NCBI GenBank assembly: GCA_963835935.1
Contig: CAWIHK010000005.1
Span: forward strand, 744,001 to 808,000
Length of the DNA stretch: 64,000 nt
Reading direction: 5' to 3'
From: CAWIHK01 sp963835935
GTDB lineage: Bacteria; Bacteroidota; Ignavibacteria; UBA10030; CAVZMI01
How positions within the stretch are numbered: position 1 is the stretch's first letter; each line of letters starts with the position of its first letter. Both the position numbers and the translations under genes were made by a program. Of this stretch, positions 41,781 through 51,222 are shown one piece after another. Below the pieces are notes generated by a model. That model saw only the letters and a list, made by a program, of their open reading frames with translations, searched no databases and was not told the origin of the DNA.

Positions 41781-42893
41781 ATGGAAAATAAATGTTCCGG
41801 CATTCTAGAAATTGAACCGCGTGGTTTCGGTTTCATTCGTCAAATTTCGATCGATCTCAAGCGACTTCCTTCCGATCCATACGTTCCACCACACATCATC
41901 ACATCGAATCGTTTGCGCGCGGGCGTTTTAATTGAGGGAAAAACGAGCGAAAGTTCGGACGGCAAACTACAATTGTCGGAGATTTTGCACGTCAACGACA
42001 TGACTCCAAAGAAATGGTTCGCCGTGCCGGATATTTCACAGCACACCGCCGTTAATCCAAGCGAGATATTAAAACTCTCAGGCCCAAAAAGCAATATCGC
42101 AATGCGTGTTATCGATTTAATCTGTCCGATCGGGAAAGGTCAGCGCGGACTTATCGTTGCGTCGCCGCGTTCGGGGAAGACTGTCCTTCTGCAGCAAATC
42201 GCGCACTCCATCAGCGAAAATCATCCCGACCTCGATCTTGTAATTTTGCTGATCGACGAGCGGCCGGAGGAGATAACTGACATTCGTCGTTCGATACGCG
42301 GATTAGTATTCGCGAGTTCGCACGATGAGGAACGGCTGGATCACACACGATTAGCGCAGCTCGCACTAGAGTATGCTAAACGGCGAGCTGAACAAGGACG
42401 CGATGTTGTGCTTCTGCTCGATTCACTTACCAAACTCGGGCGAGCGTTCAATCTTGCTCAACGAAGCAGCGGCAGAACTCTCTCAGGCGGTGTGGATTCA
42501 CGGGCGCTGGAAATTCCGAAACGCATTTTCGGCTCGGCGCGAGCACTTGAGAATCACGGTTCACTCACAATTATTGCAACGGCGCTCGTCGACACTAATT
42601 CACGGATGGATGAATTGATCTTCCAGGAATTTAAAGGGACTGGAAATATGGAGCTGGTACTCAGCCGTGATCTTGCAAATCTCAGAATTTTTCCTGCCAT
42701 AAATATTTTAGAATCTGGAACGAGAAGAGAAGAGTTGCTATTTGGTGATGCAACCGCGATGCATTATCAATTGCGAAGATATCTCGAACGGCAAAAACCT
42801 GTCGAGGCGATGAAAGCATTACTGCGGGCATTGCAACGGACGAAGAAGAACGAAGAGATATTGAGAGATCCGGGGAAATATTTTGGTAGTTGA
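41781..42893 (+). CDS. rho: Transcription termination factor Rho, short form
   Basis: The 370-residue RNA helicase keeps the cold-shock RNA-binding fold (GFGFIRQ near 15-21) and the RecA-like motor. Walker A ASPRSGKT is at 127-134, and LLIDERPEEITDIRR, VLLLDSLTKLGRAFN, GSLTIIATALVDTNSRMDE and EFKGTGNMELVLSR follow. It lacks the N-terminal helix bundle and is shorter than standard Rho (about 420). Substitutions in the secondary loops (SSHDEERLDHTRLAQLALEYA) are unlike E. coli. It could be the sole Rho or a paralogue. It is monocistronic and convergent with a T9SS gene 8 bases away. Confidence 0.9.
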   Translation: MENKCSGILEIEPRGFGFIRQISIDLKRLPSDPYVPPHIITSNRLRAGVLIEGKTSESSDGKLQLSEILHVNDMTPKKWFAVPDISQHTAVNPSEILKLSGPKSNIAMRVIDLICPIGKGQRGLIVASPRSGKTVLLQQIAHSISENHPDLDLVILLIDERPEEITDIRRSIRGLVFASSHDEERLDHTRLAQLALEYAKRRAEQGRDVVLLLDSLTKLGRAFNLAQRSSGRTLSGGVDSRALEIPKRIFGSARALENHGSLTIIATALVDTNSRMDELIFQEFKGTGNMELVLSRDLANLRIFPAINILESGTRREELLFGDATAMHYQLRRYLERQKPVEAMKALLRALQRTKKNEEILRDPGKYFGS

Positions 42894-42901
42894 AGTTTTT
42901 G

Positions 42902-43546
42902 CTACTTCATCATCACCATTTTTTTCACGGCATGATAACTTCCAGCCGATACCTGATAGAAATACATACCCGAAGCAACCGCCGATCCGTGATCGTTCCT
43001 TCCATCCCATGAAAACTCAGCGTACCCGGCTTCCTTGGTTTCATCTGCCAACTGCTTCACTATTCTTCCCAAGATATCGTAAATGACAATCTTCACCTTC
43101 GTTTGTTTCGGTAAATCGATTGCAATTGTTGTTGAAGGATTGAACGGATTGGGATAATTCTGATAGAGATGAAATTCCTTCGGTGCCGATACCATAATCG
43201 ACATCTCCGTTGTCCACTTTTGTCCATCGGCTGTTTTTACAAGCGCTTTTATCTTCTGCTCCTTGTCGACCGGTGCACTTCGATCGACTGAGAAGGTAAA
43301 TTCGGCCTGTTTCGACTTCTTTGTTGCAATACTGCTTAACTGCACCTTTGTCGAGTCAAACCGTATCCATTTCGGTACATTTTGAATTTCAACACTAACT
43401 CCCTTCGCCGTCAGTTTAGACGTGTTCTCTACCGAAAGTGCTACAACGTTTCCCTTCGAATTGTATGGAATGATATTCGTCTGCTCGGTTTCGCCGGCAA
43501 TTAGAAGCACCGGCAGAAACATCACTATCATTAAATATGATTTCAT
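42902..43546 (-). CDS. Small T9SS-exported protein
   Basis: ATG 43546 with GGAG 9 bases upstream gives a 214-residue protein with signal peptide (LMIVMFLPVLLIAGE). A central beta-rich region of about 100 residues follows (LTAKGVSVEIQNVPKWIRF, FTFSVDRSAPVDKEQ). The T9SS sorting domain is about 130-214 (QNYPNPFNPSTTIA, VIYDILGRIVKQLADE, SGMYFYQVSAG). The middle recalls Ig-like CARDB domains. Cargo function unknown. It is convergent with rho and precedes the repeat at 43.6 kb. Confidence 0.82.
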   Translation of the reverse strand: MKSYLMIVMFLPVLLIAGETEQTNIIPYNSKGNVVALSVENTSKLTAKGVSVEIQNVPKWIRFDSTKVQLSSIATKKSKQAEFTFSVDRSAPVDKEQKIKALVKTADGQKWTTEMSIMVSAPKEFHLYQNYPNPFNPSTTIAIDLPKQTKVKIVIYDILGRIVKQLADETKEAGYAEFSWDGRNDHGSAVASGMYFYQVSAGSYHAVKKMVMMK

Positions 43547-43589
43547 TTTGTATTTCTCCAATTTCTATTTAGTTCCGACTAAACATTTT

Positions 43590-43647
43590 ACTTTGTGCCC
43601 TTTGTGGTTATTTTTTTAATAAGAGCAAAACCACAAAGGACACTAAG
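43590..43647. repeat. Imperfect hairpin of the CTTTGTGTCC repeat family
   Basis: CTTTGTGCCCTTTGTGGTT (43591-43609) pairs with AACCACAAAGGACACTAAG (about 43629-43646), with two mismatches. The same unit occurs inside 41567-41689. Confidence 0.65.
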
Positions 43648-43693
43648 GTTATTTTGCTTTCTATAAAGATCACAAAGTTGGACATACAATTTC

Positions 43694-45679
43694 TTAGTGC
43701 TCAAGGTCTTCGAGTATATATTCCGCTTTGTAATACAACGTAATGTATCCTTCAGGTTTCACATACTTTCTCTCGTCGTACCGTTTCTTTGTCTGTTCAT
43801 ACGTCTGTTGTACCTCTTGCTCGAATAACCCGAGACATGTTGCCGTACCTGTAGAATCCTTATTCTCGATACATTTCACTGCCTTATCGATTTGTTCTTC
43901 CATTCCGTTCTCGAATTCTCCTCTACTGCAGTATCCTTTCTTCGTACATCTTCCTATTTCACTCTTCAGATCAAAGAGTTTATCTTTGCACGAGCCGCCG
44001 CATTTAGGTGGAAGCGGCAGTAGTAATTCTACAATCGATTCTGCGTAAGGATAAAGATAATTATACTCATCGGTTGTTACGCATGGTTTTCCTTTTCTAT
44101 GATTGTACTTCTCGCATATTTGTTTTTCATACATTTTGATATACAATGCACAAGCGATTGTATCTTTTTCAATGAGTTCTTTCTTTGCTTTCGCGATATT
44201 TTCTATAAGGTCTTCTTTGAAGTCTCTGCCGCATGGAGTATTGTTCGGTATTGTGCGATCTGTCCGCACTCGCAGTGTATCGAGCATGTCCAGGGCTGAT
44301 ATTGTATTGGGCAGATGTGCAAGCAGATATTCTGTATTATACTTTATAAGTGCGTATGCTTCACTCGTTAATGTTGATGAGCTGTCTACATCGACATCGT
44401 GGAGCGCTTGTGTGAGTGTTGAGTGTGTTAGCGAGATTTTGTTCTTCTGCAATGCTGTTTTTGCGGTTGAGAAATACCCGGTATATTTATCCGATATAGG
44501 CTGTTGTTTTATCCAGCCGAGATCGCGGGAGCGGGTGGTAAGGGAGGTGAGGGTATCGAGAAAAGATGATGGAATAAAAGGATTGGGAATATTTTGCGGT
44601 GATAATGTTATGCCAGATGTACTATTATTTATTATATCATCTCGTAAATCATTCAAGTCAAAATCTATCTCCATCAATCCTCGTTCAGATTGAACATAAT
44701 AATTATTTATTGCGGGTAAACCTTTCGAACTCATTATAAATCCAGTTTTCTTTTCACCCGGCTTAAACATGTTTATATAATTGAGTCCTATCATATCCCA
44801 TGAAACTATAGGGAAATAATCTCCACCCGAAGAATGCCAGCTTCCAAATGAATAACCAATTGTCATTGTATTCACTGGAATATGAAAATTCTCAATCCGC
44901 CGCTTGCTTCCCACTTTATTCTGAACATTATATTCGTATTGATAAATAGTGTCTTTTTGAAGAACTATGCAGTTTACATTTGCCATTGCATTTTTCGCAG
45001 GGAGCCATGATTTAAATGATAGAGTAGGTGTATTTGGCCATTTTCCATATTTTTGTCCATTCCAACTCCAAGAAGCAAGATTAAGAGAATCTTCGACAAC
45101 ACGCGGATAACTTCGTATTTCCATAATTCCGTCACCATCTAAATCGGAAAAATCATATGAATGATAATATCCTTCTATCATAGAAAAACCTTCCTCATCT
45201 ATATCATTTATTAACTCTCCCTTAGTACCATCCCAACTAAATATCCATAAAAAAGACATTAACCCTTCTGTACCGTGTTTACACTCCACAACAATGTCAA
45301 CTTTTCCTTCAAGATTTAAATCAATTGTAGAATATATATCGGCACTTGCAAGTTCTTCAGAATATATCGGATAATACCAAATGATTTTACTATTTTTCAA
45401 AACACCAACCAAATAGAGAGTGCTGTCGAGCCGTTGCGTAGATTGATAAGCGGTGAATAATACACAATCTTTTAATGTACCGTAAGGATCTTCAATCTCA
45501 CCTTCGACAAATTGACCACCTGCTAAACCGACTGCCTTATTCACTTCTATATAAGTTTCTTCACGATAATTTAATCCTATCGATTGAATCTGCTGATTAA
45601 TAAGATCACGCATACTTTGCGAGACGACATTACCGTAGAAAACAATAATACTGAAAAATATGATTAAATATGTCTTCAT
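43694..45679 (-). CDS. Secreted protein with C-terminal Cys-containing helical repeats
   Basis: ATG 45679, preceded by AGGAATAA, begins a signal peptide (YLIIFFSIIVFYGNVVSQ) and a 661-residue product. The N-terminal part is beta-rich with SDLDGDGIMEIRS, a FG-GAP/VCBS-like calcium loop. The C-terminal ~260 residues contain three helical repeats (around TLTSEAYALIKYNTEYLLAHL, TTDEYNYLYPYAESIVELL and YITLYYKAEYILEDL), two with cysteine pairs. This may be a FIMAH-like stalk. Family not recognised. It lies 10 bases downstream of the transglycosylase-like gene. Confidence 0.6.
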   Translation of the reverse strand: MKTYLIIFFSIIVFYGNVVSQSMRDLINQQIQSIGLNYREETYIEVNKAVGLAGGQFVEGEIEDPYGTLKDCVLFTAYQSTQRLDSTLYLVGVLKNSKIIWYYPIYSEELASADIYSTIDLNLEGKVDIVVECKHGTEGLMSFLWIFSWDGTKGELINDIDEEGFSMIEGYYHSYDFSDLDGDGIMEIRSYPRVVEDSLNLASWSWNGQKYGKWPNTPTLSFKSWLPAKNAMANVNCIVLQKDTIYQYEYNVQNKVGSKRRIENFHIPVNTMTIGYSFGSWHSSGGDYFPIVSWDMIGLNYINMFKPGEKKTGFIMSSKGLPAINNYYVQSERGLMEIDFDLNDLRDDIINNSTSGITLSPQNIPNPFIPSSFLDTLTSLTTRSRDLGWIKQQPISDKYTGYFSTAKTALQKNKISLTHSTLTQALHDVDVDSSSTLTSEAYALIKYNTEYLLAHLPNTISALDMLDTLRVRTDRTIPNNTPCGRDFKEDLIENIAKAKKELIEKDTIACALYIKMYEKQICEKYNHRKGKPCVTTDEYNYLYPYAESIVELLLPLPPKCGGSCKDKLFDLKSEIGRCTKKGYCSRGEFENGMEEQIDKAVKCIENKDSTGTATCLGLFEQEVQQTYEQTKKRYDERKYVKPEGYITLYYKAEYILEDLEH

Positions 45680-45689
45680 TTCTTTATTC

Positions 45690-48470
45690 CTATTTTGTTG
45701 TTTTAGGAAAATAATTTGACGCATTATTTAAAACACTTGTGCCATAAGTGCCACTGATGGTTCCTTCTCCGCGATAAAGATTAAGCGCCCTTCTGAAGGT
45801 TTCCTCAAATCCATATCGCCATTCAGAATATGCATCAAAATTCTGATTTATAAATTTCCATTTGAATTTTGACTTCAAATGATTCAATCCATAGAAAAGC
45901 GTTGTATCTGTTACATTGATTGTCTCAGGCAAATGTGAATCATCTATTGAATAACCATCTTCCTTTATCGCATTATAATAAATCAATTGCATCAATCCGT
46001 ATGAAGCAACAATTCTGGTTTGAGCCAAAAGTGTATCCATTTTCCCTCCCTTATAAATATAGCGAAGATAATTCGGTAAAGAATCAGTCGCAATTATTTC
46101 AGCCTTACTTTTGGCTTCGATCTCCGACAAACCTTGTTTCTGAAGATCTTTCTTAATCGGATTTACCAAAGAATCTCTCCAAATTATATTAAGTCTTTGA
46201 TAAACAACTATACCGTTACTGTTTACTCTTGCATAGAGGCTATTCTTATATTTGTTATAATTATCCCAAATGGTTCCACTATAACCAGGATAGGTTGTTT
46301 TACCGAGGGCATTACAAACATTTGTATGAGTAGTTGGTAAAACCGGATTTCCAATATCCGTACTGCTTTTTATACAATATTTGTTTGTATCTATAAGAAG
46401 TGAATCAGCAGATTTGAGTTGATGATCTAAATCAGTAAATGGTTCATAAAGATAACATGGATTAAAAGTAGATTCTTTTTCAATCTGGCTTTTAATAAAT
46501 TGCGGTGGAATTCCATTCTTGCCTGCATATGAAATAATGACGCTATCAAGATTAAAAGTATTACTAAAGACATCCAATTTTTGGTGAGGACTTTTTCCTA
46601 GAATATCCGGTTTCTTCACCTCAATCACAATATCGCCCGAATGATTCCCATCGGTTGCAGTAAGTTTCACCTTAAATGTTGTATCCGGTTTCCAATAGCG
46701 ACCTACGAGGCGAATCATCAAGGTCGAATCACGATAAGTCCCCGTCGAATCCTTATATTCATAATAAACACCCAACCTCTGTCCAGTTACATCAGGCGTG
46801 ACGGTGAATGATTTTACTTTCACACCAGAAAGATCTGGTGTTGCCGATCCAATTATTTTCAATTTTGTTGTATCACTTGGATCAATGATGGCTTTATAGT
46901 ATTTCGTCTGTCCTAATAATATATCACAGCTCTTTACCGGTATACTATCCGAACCTGCCTGCGTATACAGAAATTGAATGTCTTTTATCTTCCCCGATTT
47001 CTTTATTAATCCCGCAGGCTTCGCTCCCCTTGTCCCTTTGGGATTTGCCGGCTTTACTCTCTCGGCAAGAGTCGTGGGCTTTGGCATCACATTTTTATTT
47101 TTCTGTTGATACTGTTCATTTATCATTGAAACAGACTTCTTCTCCCGAAGGGACAAGTCTCCATTCTTCGTTTTTATAACCAGTCCCAAAGGGACAGGTA
47201 TCGGTTTCTTCTCTTCTTTTCCCAAAGGCCTACGGCCTGTAGGTACAGTTCCCGAAGGCACAACAGAACTCATCGGCAATGATGGCGCAAGCCCAACTCG
47301 TATTTTTGCGCATACACTGTCGGCATCTATATCCTGTGCAGCGATGAACTGTAACTGACCCGTAACATTTTGAAAATATGTTGCAGTATCGCCCCACTCG
47401 TCGAGCAATGTACCGTAACAATCATTTCCCAATATACCGATTTCTCTTGACTGAAAATACTCATTCGTATCAACAACGCCATCGACCCGCTGATGCATAT
47501 GGATTATAGCCGTATCGCCTGTGTATAACTGTTTCGGTTCACAGGTAACAAAAAGTGTATCGTGCGGCAGATAATAAACCGTATCGGTTCGTGCGAAATT
47601 TCTTGTCGATGTTTGAACCACACAATATTGATCGACCGTGTCGGGTACGTCTCTGTCTACCTCAAGATATACTGTTTCTTGACATGATAATATGGTCATC
47701 TGCGATGCAGTATCGGTCTCCGTGCACAGATGGGCGTATTTATCGCCTTTTGTTATCGTTACGTTTACCGAATCGACCATCGGACACCAATATGGTGGCG
47801 GAGTTGATACTCTATGGTCGATCACTTCACCATCGAACCTAATCTCATTCACCTTTCCCTGAGTTATTGTTTCTGAGAGAGGTTTATCGAATGTGCTTAA
47901 ATTAAAAATATAGAATTCCCAACATACATTCCAAAAACTATGACAGACTAAGCTATCGACGTAATAAACATCGAAATCCGGTCTATCACAAATCAGGCTA
48001 TCCCCAGGCATACCCAATACATGTATTTTCATGCCATCGACAAACGCTCTCGCCGAGAGAGTATAAGGATAGTTTGTTGGATTTCCTCCTCCATGTTCCG
48101 GCGCTACGGCAAAATATCCTTGTCCTAAATATTCTTCAACATACGTATTAAGCTGCGGTCTATATTCTTCACATGCATCCATCTGACCCGGGATAATCAA
48201 CCCATAGTCATCGGTCCATTCGGGACGCATCCATAACCACAATAATGGTTGAAAGTTGGGATCAGCAGGTGTAATCGTAAACTCAACATATAAATCGTGA
48301 AGATAACCGTTGTAATGTAAACGGGTTGGCGGCGCATCATCGGTCGATATCCCCGGGTTGATTCGAATACTCTTTTGTATCCGAATTTGACCGAGGGCAA
48401 CTGCCGAGAGTAACACCGCATAAACTATTGTTACGGCAAATAGATAGGTAAAACTATTTCTTTCTCTCAT
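45690..48470 (-). CDS. Large secreted protein with C-terminal lytic-transglycosylase-like domain
   Basis: The 926-residue protein has a signal sequence (FTYLFAVTIVYAVLLSAVAL). Residues about 630-920 contain KNGIPPQFIKSQIEKESTFNP and VASYGLMQLIYYNAI, the Glu and GLMQ features of soluble lytic transglycosylases, so it probably cleaves peptidoglycan. A Pro/Lys-rich linker (about 400-500) is encoded by palindromic elements. The N-terminal ~400 residues are beta-rich and unassigned. It has a long conserved leader and a promoter upstream. The gene downstream is 10 bases away, forming an operon. Confidence 0.7.
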   Translation of the reverse strand: MRERNSFTYLFAVTIVYAVLLSAVALGQIRIQKSIRINPGISTDDAPPTRLHYNGYLHDLYVEFTITPADPNFQPLLWLWMRPEWTDDYGLIIPGQMDACEEYRPQLNTYVEEYLGQGYFAVAPEHGGGNPTNYPYTLSARAFVDGMKIHVLGMPGDSLICDRPDFDVYYVDSLVCHSFWNVCWEFYIFNLSTFDKPLSETITQGKVNEIRFDGEVIDHRVSTPPPYWCPMVDSVNVTITKGDKYAHLCTETDTASQMTILSCQETVYLEVDRDVPDTVDQYCVVQTSTRNFARTDTVYYLPHDTLFVTCEPKQLYTGDTAIIHMHQRVDGVVDTNEYFQSREIGILGNDCYGTLLDEWGDTATYFQNVTGQLQFIAAQDIDADSVCAKIRVGLAPSLPMSSVVPSGTVPTGRRPLGKEEKKPIPVPLGLVIKTKNGDLSLREKKSVSMINEQYQQKNKNVMPKPTTLAERVKPANPKGTRGAKPAGLIKKSGKIKDIQFLYTQAGSDSIPVKSCDILLGQTKYYKAIIDPSDTTKLKIIGSATPDLSGVKVKSFTVTPDVTGQRLGVYYEYKDSTGTYRDSTLMIRLVGRYWKPDTTFKVKLTATDGNHSGDIVIEVKKPDILGKSPHQKLDVFSNTFNLDSVIISYAGKNGIPPQFIKSQIEKESTFNPCYLYEPFTDLDHQLKSADSLLIDTNKYCIKSSTDIGNPVLPTTHTNVCNALGKTTYPGYSGTIWDNYNKYKNSLYARVNSNGIVVYQRLNIIWRDSLVNPIKKDLQKQGLSEIEAKSKAEIIATDSLPNYLRYIYKGGKMDTLLAQTRIVASYGLMQLIYYNAIKEDGYSIDDSHLPETINVTDTTLFYGLNHLKSKFKWKFINQNFDAYSEWRYGFEETFRRALNLYRGEGTISGTYGTSVLNNASNYFPKTTK
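47031..47258 (-). repeat. Short palindromic elements inside the coding region
   Basis: Within about 230 bp lie TGTCCCTTTGGGA (47031-47043), TCCCGAAGGGACA (47143-47155), GTCCCAAAGGGAC (47183-47195, perfect) and TCCCAAAGGCCTACGGCCTG with CCTAC/GTAGG arms (47220-47243). All are in a linker-coding stretch (residues about 400-500) and leave the frame open. The last shares GCCGTAGGCC with the terminator insertion at 17.9 kb. Confidence 0.7.
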
Positions 48471-48660
48471 AGGCGCACACTTCTCCTTTGTACAAGTATA
48501 ATTACCAAGCTCATCAGCAAGATCAGGCTCGTTGAAGATGCAGTAATACTATGTTTTATAGTTACGGCAGGTATTTTAGGATGCTAAAAAACTCTCCACA
48601 TCCTTGATAGCCATCCTGACCACATTACAAATCCTGCCTATAGTGTTGCCCAATAAGAAA
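48471..48660 (-). promoter_or_regulatory. Leader sequence, copy B, upstream of the transglycosylase-like gene
   Basis: About 190 bases homologous to 14461-14653. The stem GGCAGG/CCTGCC (48638-48633 with 48571-48566) corresponds to the stem in copy A, with A-U in place of G-U. A further hairpin AGGATG/CATCCT (48604-48599 with 48583-48578) is present only here. AAAGGAG lies 12 bases before the ATG. The rest of the 48471-48828 gap is AT-rich with only the promoter. Confidence 0.6.
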
Positions 48661-48704
48661 AATATATACGCAAATAAAGCTGAACATTGAAACTTTATAT
48701 GCGA

Positions 48705-48733
48705 ATGATAATAAATTATTCTTTGTAAGTCAA
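48705..48733 (-). promoter_or_regulatory. Predicted promoter of the copy-B leader
   Basis: TTGACT (48733-48728), 17 bases, TATCAT (48710-48705) on the minus strand; predicted leader about 230 bases. Confidence 0.65.
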
Positions 48734-48828
48734 GAAAAAAAATAAAAAGTGAAGTTTTTTAGTGGGATAGTTAGCAAATCGGGACAGCCTCCGATGCTTT
48801 TAATCGTTTTCGAGAGCGACGAATGGTA

Positions 48829-51222
48829 TTATTCCACCACCACCATCTTACCCACGCCTTTGCCGTTTGCGCCTTTGAGCATATAAAAATACAAACCGGA
48901 TGCGACAAATCTTCCCAAACTGTTTCTCCCATTCCACGTCAGGTTTCCTTTACCATCAGGCGGTGCGATAGTTTGCAGTGTGCAGATTTTCTCTCCCAAA
49001 ACATTATAGATGTCGAGTGCAATTGCCTGTCCGGGGAGACCTGTGTATGGAATTTGCACGGTCGAATTTGCCGAGGATACGACGAAAGGATTCGGATAAC
49101 TTTGTCCGACTGCAACCGGAATTTCTGGAACTGTTTCTTTTTGCTTGTACAAAAATTGCGCACGCATCATCATGTTATAACCGGCGAGTGTTTGAGTAGA
49201 AGATGTCTGCAGATCAGAAAGTGCTTCCCATCTATTGTTAATGGGATCAATAAGGCCAAATGTGTAATTAGTTTGAGTTGTTCCGTTGAGCGCAACATAA
49301 ACGCCATTGTTGTTCGAAGCAGATTGCGTGAAGCCGATATAGATCGGTCCTGCAAGATTCGAAAGTGTATCTCCGTATGTTATCAAATTGACGGTTGTGA
49401 AATCATCCGTCATCCCATCGCGCACGACGGTCACGGTGAATGGTGTAATGAGATCCTGTCCCGGTAAGCCATTTTGATCTCCCCAAACATGAAAATCGAA
49501 AATCTTCGAAGCATCCGCAGGTGCGGTTCCATTTGAGAATTCGTTGTCGAACGCGATGTAAAGTTTTGCGCCGATTAACCTATTCATAGGATTTGCCGGA
49601 GAAAACCGAACGGCGAAACCATAGCCTGGATAACCATTGCCAATTCCGAAATAAGCGCTGTTCCCTGAAAATGTTTGAGGCGTTCCATTATCGTATTTCA
49701 ATTCCTGCACGACGTACGATTGCGGTCCGCTGGCTGAATATGAAAATGACGACGATGAATTCTCATCAACGTTGCTTATAATAAATGTTCTTTGATAACC
49801 ATTCGATCCTGGCAAATATTCTCTTATCGGTGAATTTATCGTAACCGGTAAAACAGATGTCGAGTTAGTGTTGAATTGAATTTCTGCACCCTGAAGCTGA
49901 TTTGTCGATTGCTGAAATTGGATTGTCAGTGAATCAATATACGCGAACTCAAAATATTGTCCTGCAAGCGGCGGAACGGAAAGATTCGATCCCGATACAT
50001 TCGGATTTGTCAGAGACGGGTTGAGAGGTGCGGGAGCGCCACTAACATGATAACGATATCCGTATTTAGAATCGATTGAACGATTATTGACTGCGTTTGC
50101 GATCAACCAGTTGCTGAATATTTGCTGGAATACATAAGGAGCACCAGACCGTTGGATGGCATCGCCGAATCCTGCTGTTCCATGCAGCGGACTCTGGACA
50201 AGATCGCGGATGAATTCATCGCCGTTTTGTTCGGCGCAAAATAATGTCCACAACGCGACGCGAGAATAATCATTCAACACATTCGGATCGTCGGTTTCAC
50301 GCCATGTTTTCAATCCAACGTCCGGATTCGAAAAATATTTATCCGGACTCCTGAGCGGGAAACCGGTTACTACTTCAGCATACTCCGAAAGGCCTTCATT
50401 CACCCACGTTTCTTCATCTTGATCGTAATTATAATGGATGAGATGTTGAAATTCATGCGCCAGCGTACTCAACGGCCGGGAGGCGTTGCGCGTTCCGTTG
50501 TAATAAATTCCTGGATAGGAATCGATGTAGAGCATGTCGCGTTGATTGCTGCCCGGGACACCAACATCTTCATCATCCGAAGAAAAAAATCCGCCGACAA
50601 ATCCGCCGTTCGAAGTTGAGTCCCATCCTTCTTTAATATCTGTCACCAAGAACGTTGTCCGTCCGCTTCCCGCTCCACGGATGCCCTGTTCATTGATATT
50701 CGGTGGCTGTCCAAAAAATTCTTCATCGAGCGGAACAATTCCCTTCGATGGATCGCGTGATTGTGCCGAAGATGAATTCTCAAGCGAATTCCGGATTTCG
50801 TTCACTTCAACCATTGTCACATGGTTGTTGATAAGTTCAAGCGTGTCTACCCATATCTCCGTATAATTTCCGATCGAAAGGAGCAAGGCGTAAACTTGAT
50901 TGAATTGCTGGGTTTTAAAATTATACACGAAAAAGGATCTGATTGATCCAACCGAATCTTCAACCGCTTTGATTTTCTTCAAGCTCGGATGATGGGCTTC
51001 GATCATTTTTTTGTAAACGGCAGGAGAATATTTTCTGGTGTTCTCGACTGCTTTCTCTCTTACGCCGGGTATGGAAAACAGAGGAGAACCGCAAAGCGAT
51101 TTACCATCGATTGATTGGGGTGATCGTCGATTGGAATCGAGTTTTGCACTGCTAAAATGGGGTGACTGAGCCAGCAGAAAATTTGCCGTTATCATTGTAG
51201 CTATAAAAATATTCTTCATCAT
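48829..51222 (-). CDS. T9SS-exported zinc metalloprotease
   Basis: The 797-residue protein has a signal peptide (FIATMITANFLLAQS). It carries a zinc protease motif LAHEFQHLIHY near 253-263 with NEGLSEYAEV (about 272-281), the gluzincin HEXXH...E arrangement seen in M30-like peptidases. The C-terminal ~85 residues form a T9SS sorting domain (QSYPNPFVVSSANSTVQIP, YNVLGEKICTLQ, ASGLYFYMLKG). The mature enzyme is likely cell-surface or secreted. The start overlaps the flippase stop (ATGA). Confidence 0.87.
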   Translation of the reverse strand: MMKNIFIATMITANFLLAQSPHFSSAKLDSNRRSPQSIDGKSLCGSPLFSIPGVREKAVENTRKYSPAVYKKMIEAHHPSLKKIKAVEDSVGSIRSFFVYNFKTQQFNQVYALLLSIGNYTEIWVDTLELINNHVTMVEVNEIRNSLENSSSAQSRDPSKGIVPLDEEFFGQPPNINEQGIRGAGSGRTTFLVTDIKEGWDSTSNGGFVGGFFSSDDEDVGVPGSNQRDMLYIDSYPGIYYNGTRNASRPLSTLAHEFQHLIHYNYDQDEETWVNEGLSEYAEVVTGFPLRSPDKYFSNPDVGLKTWRETDDPNVLNDYSRVALWTLFCAEQNGDEFIRDLVQSPLHGTAGFGDAIQRSGAPYVFQQIFSNWLIANAVNNRSIDSKYGYRYHVSGAPAPLNPSLTNPNVSGSNLSVPPLAGQYFEFAYIDSLTIQFQQSTNQLQGAEIQFNTNSTSVLPVTINSPIREYLPGSNGYQRTFIISNVDENSSSSFSYSASGPQSYVVQELKYDNGTPQTFSGNSAYFGIGNGYPGYGFAVRFSPANPMNRLIGAKLYIAFDNEFSNGTAPADASKIFDFHVWGDQNGLPGQDLITPFTVTVVRDGMTDDFTTVNLITYGDTLSNLAGPIYIGFTQSASNNNGVYVALNGTTQTNYTFGLIDPINNRWEALSDLQTSSTQTLAGYNMMMRAQFLYKQKETVPEIPVAVGQSYPNPFVVSSANSTVQIPYTGLPGQAIALDIYNVLGEKICTLQTIAPPDGKGNLTWNGRNSLGRFVASGLYFYMLKGANGKGVGKMVVVE

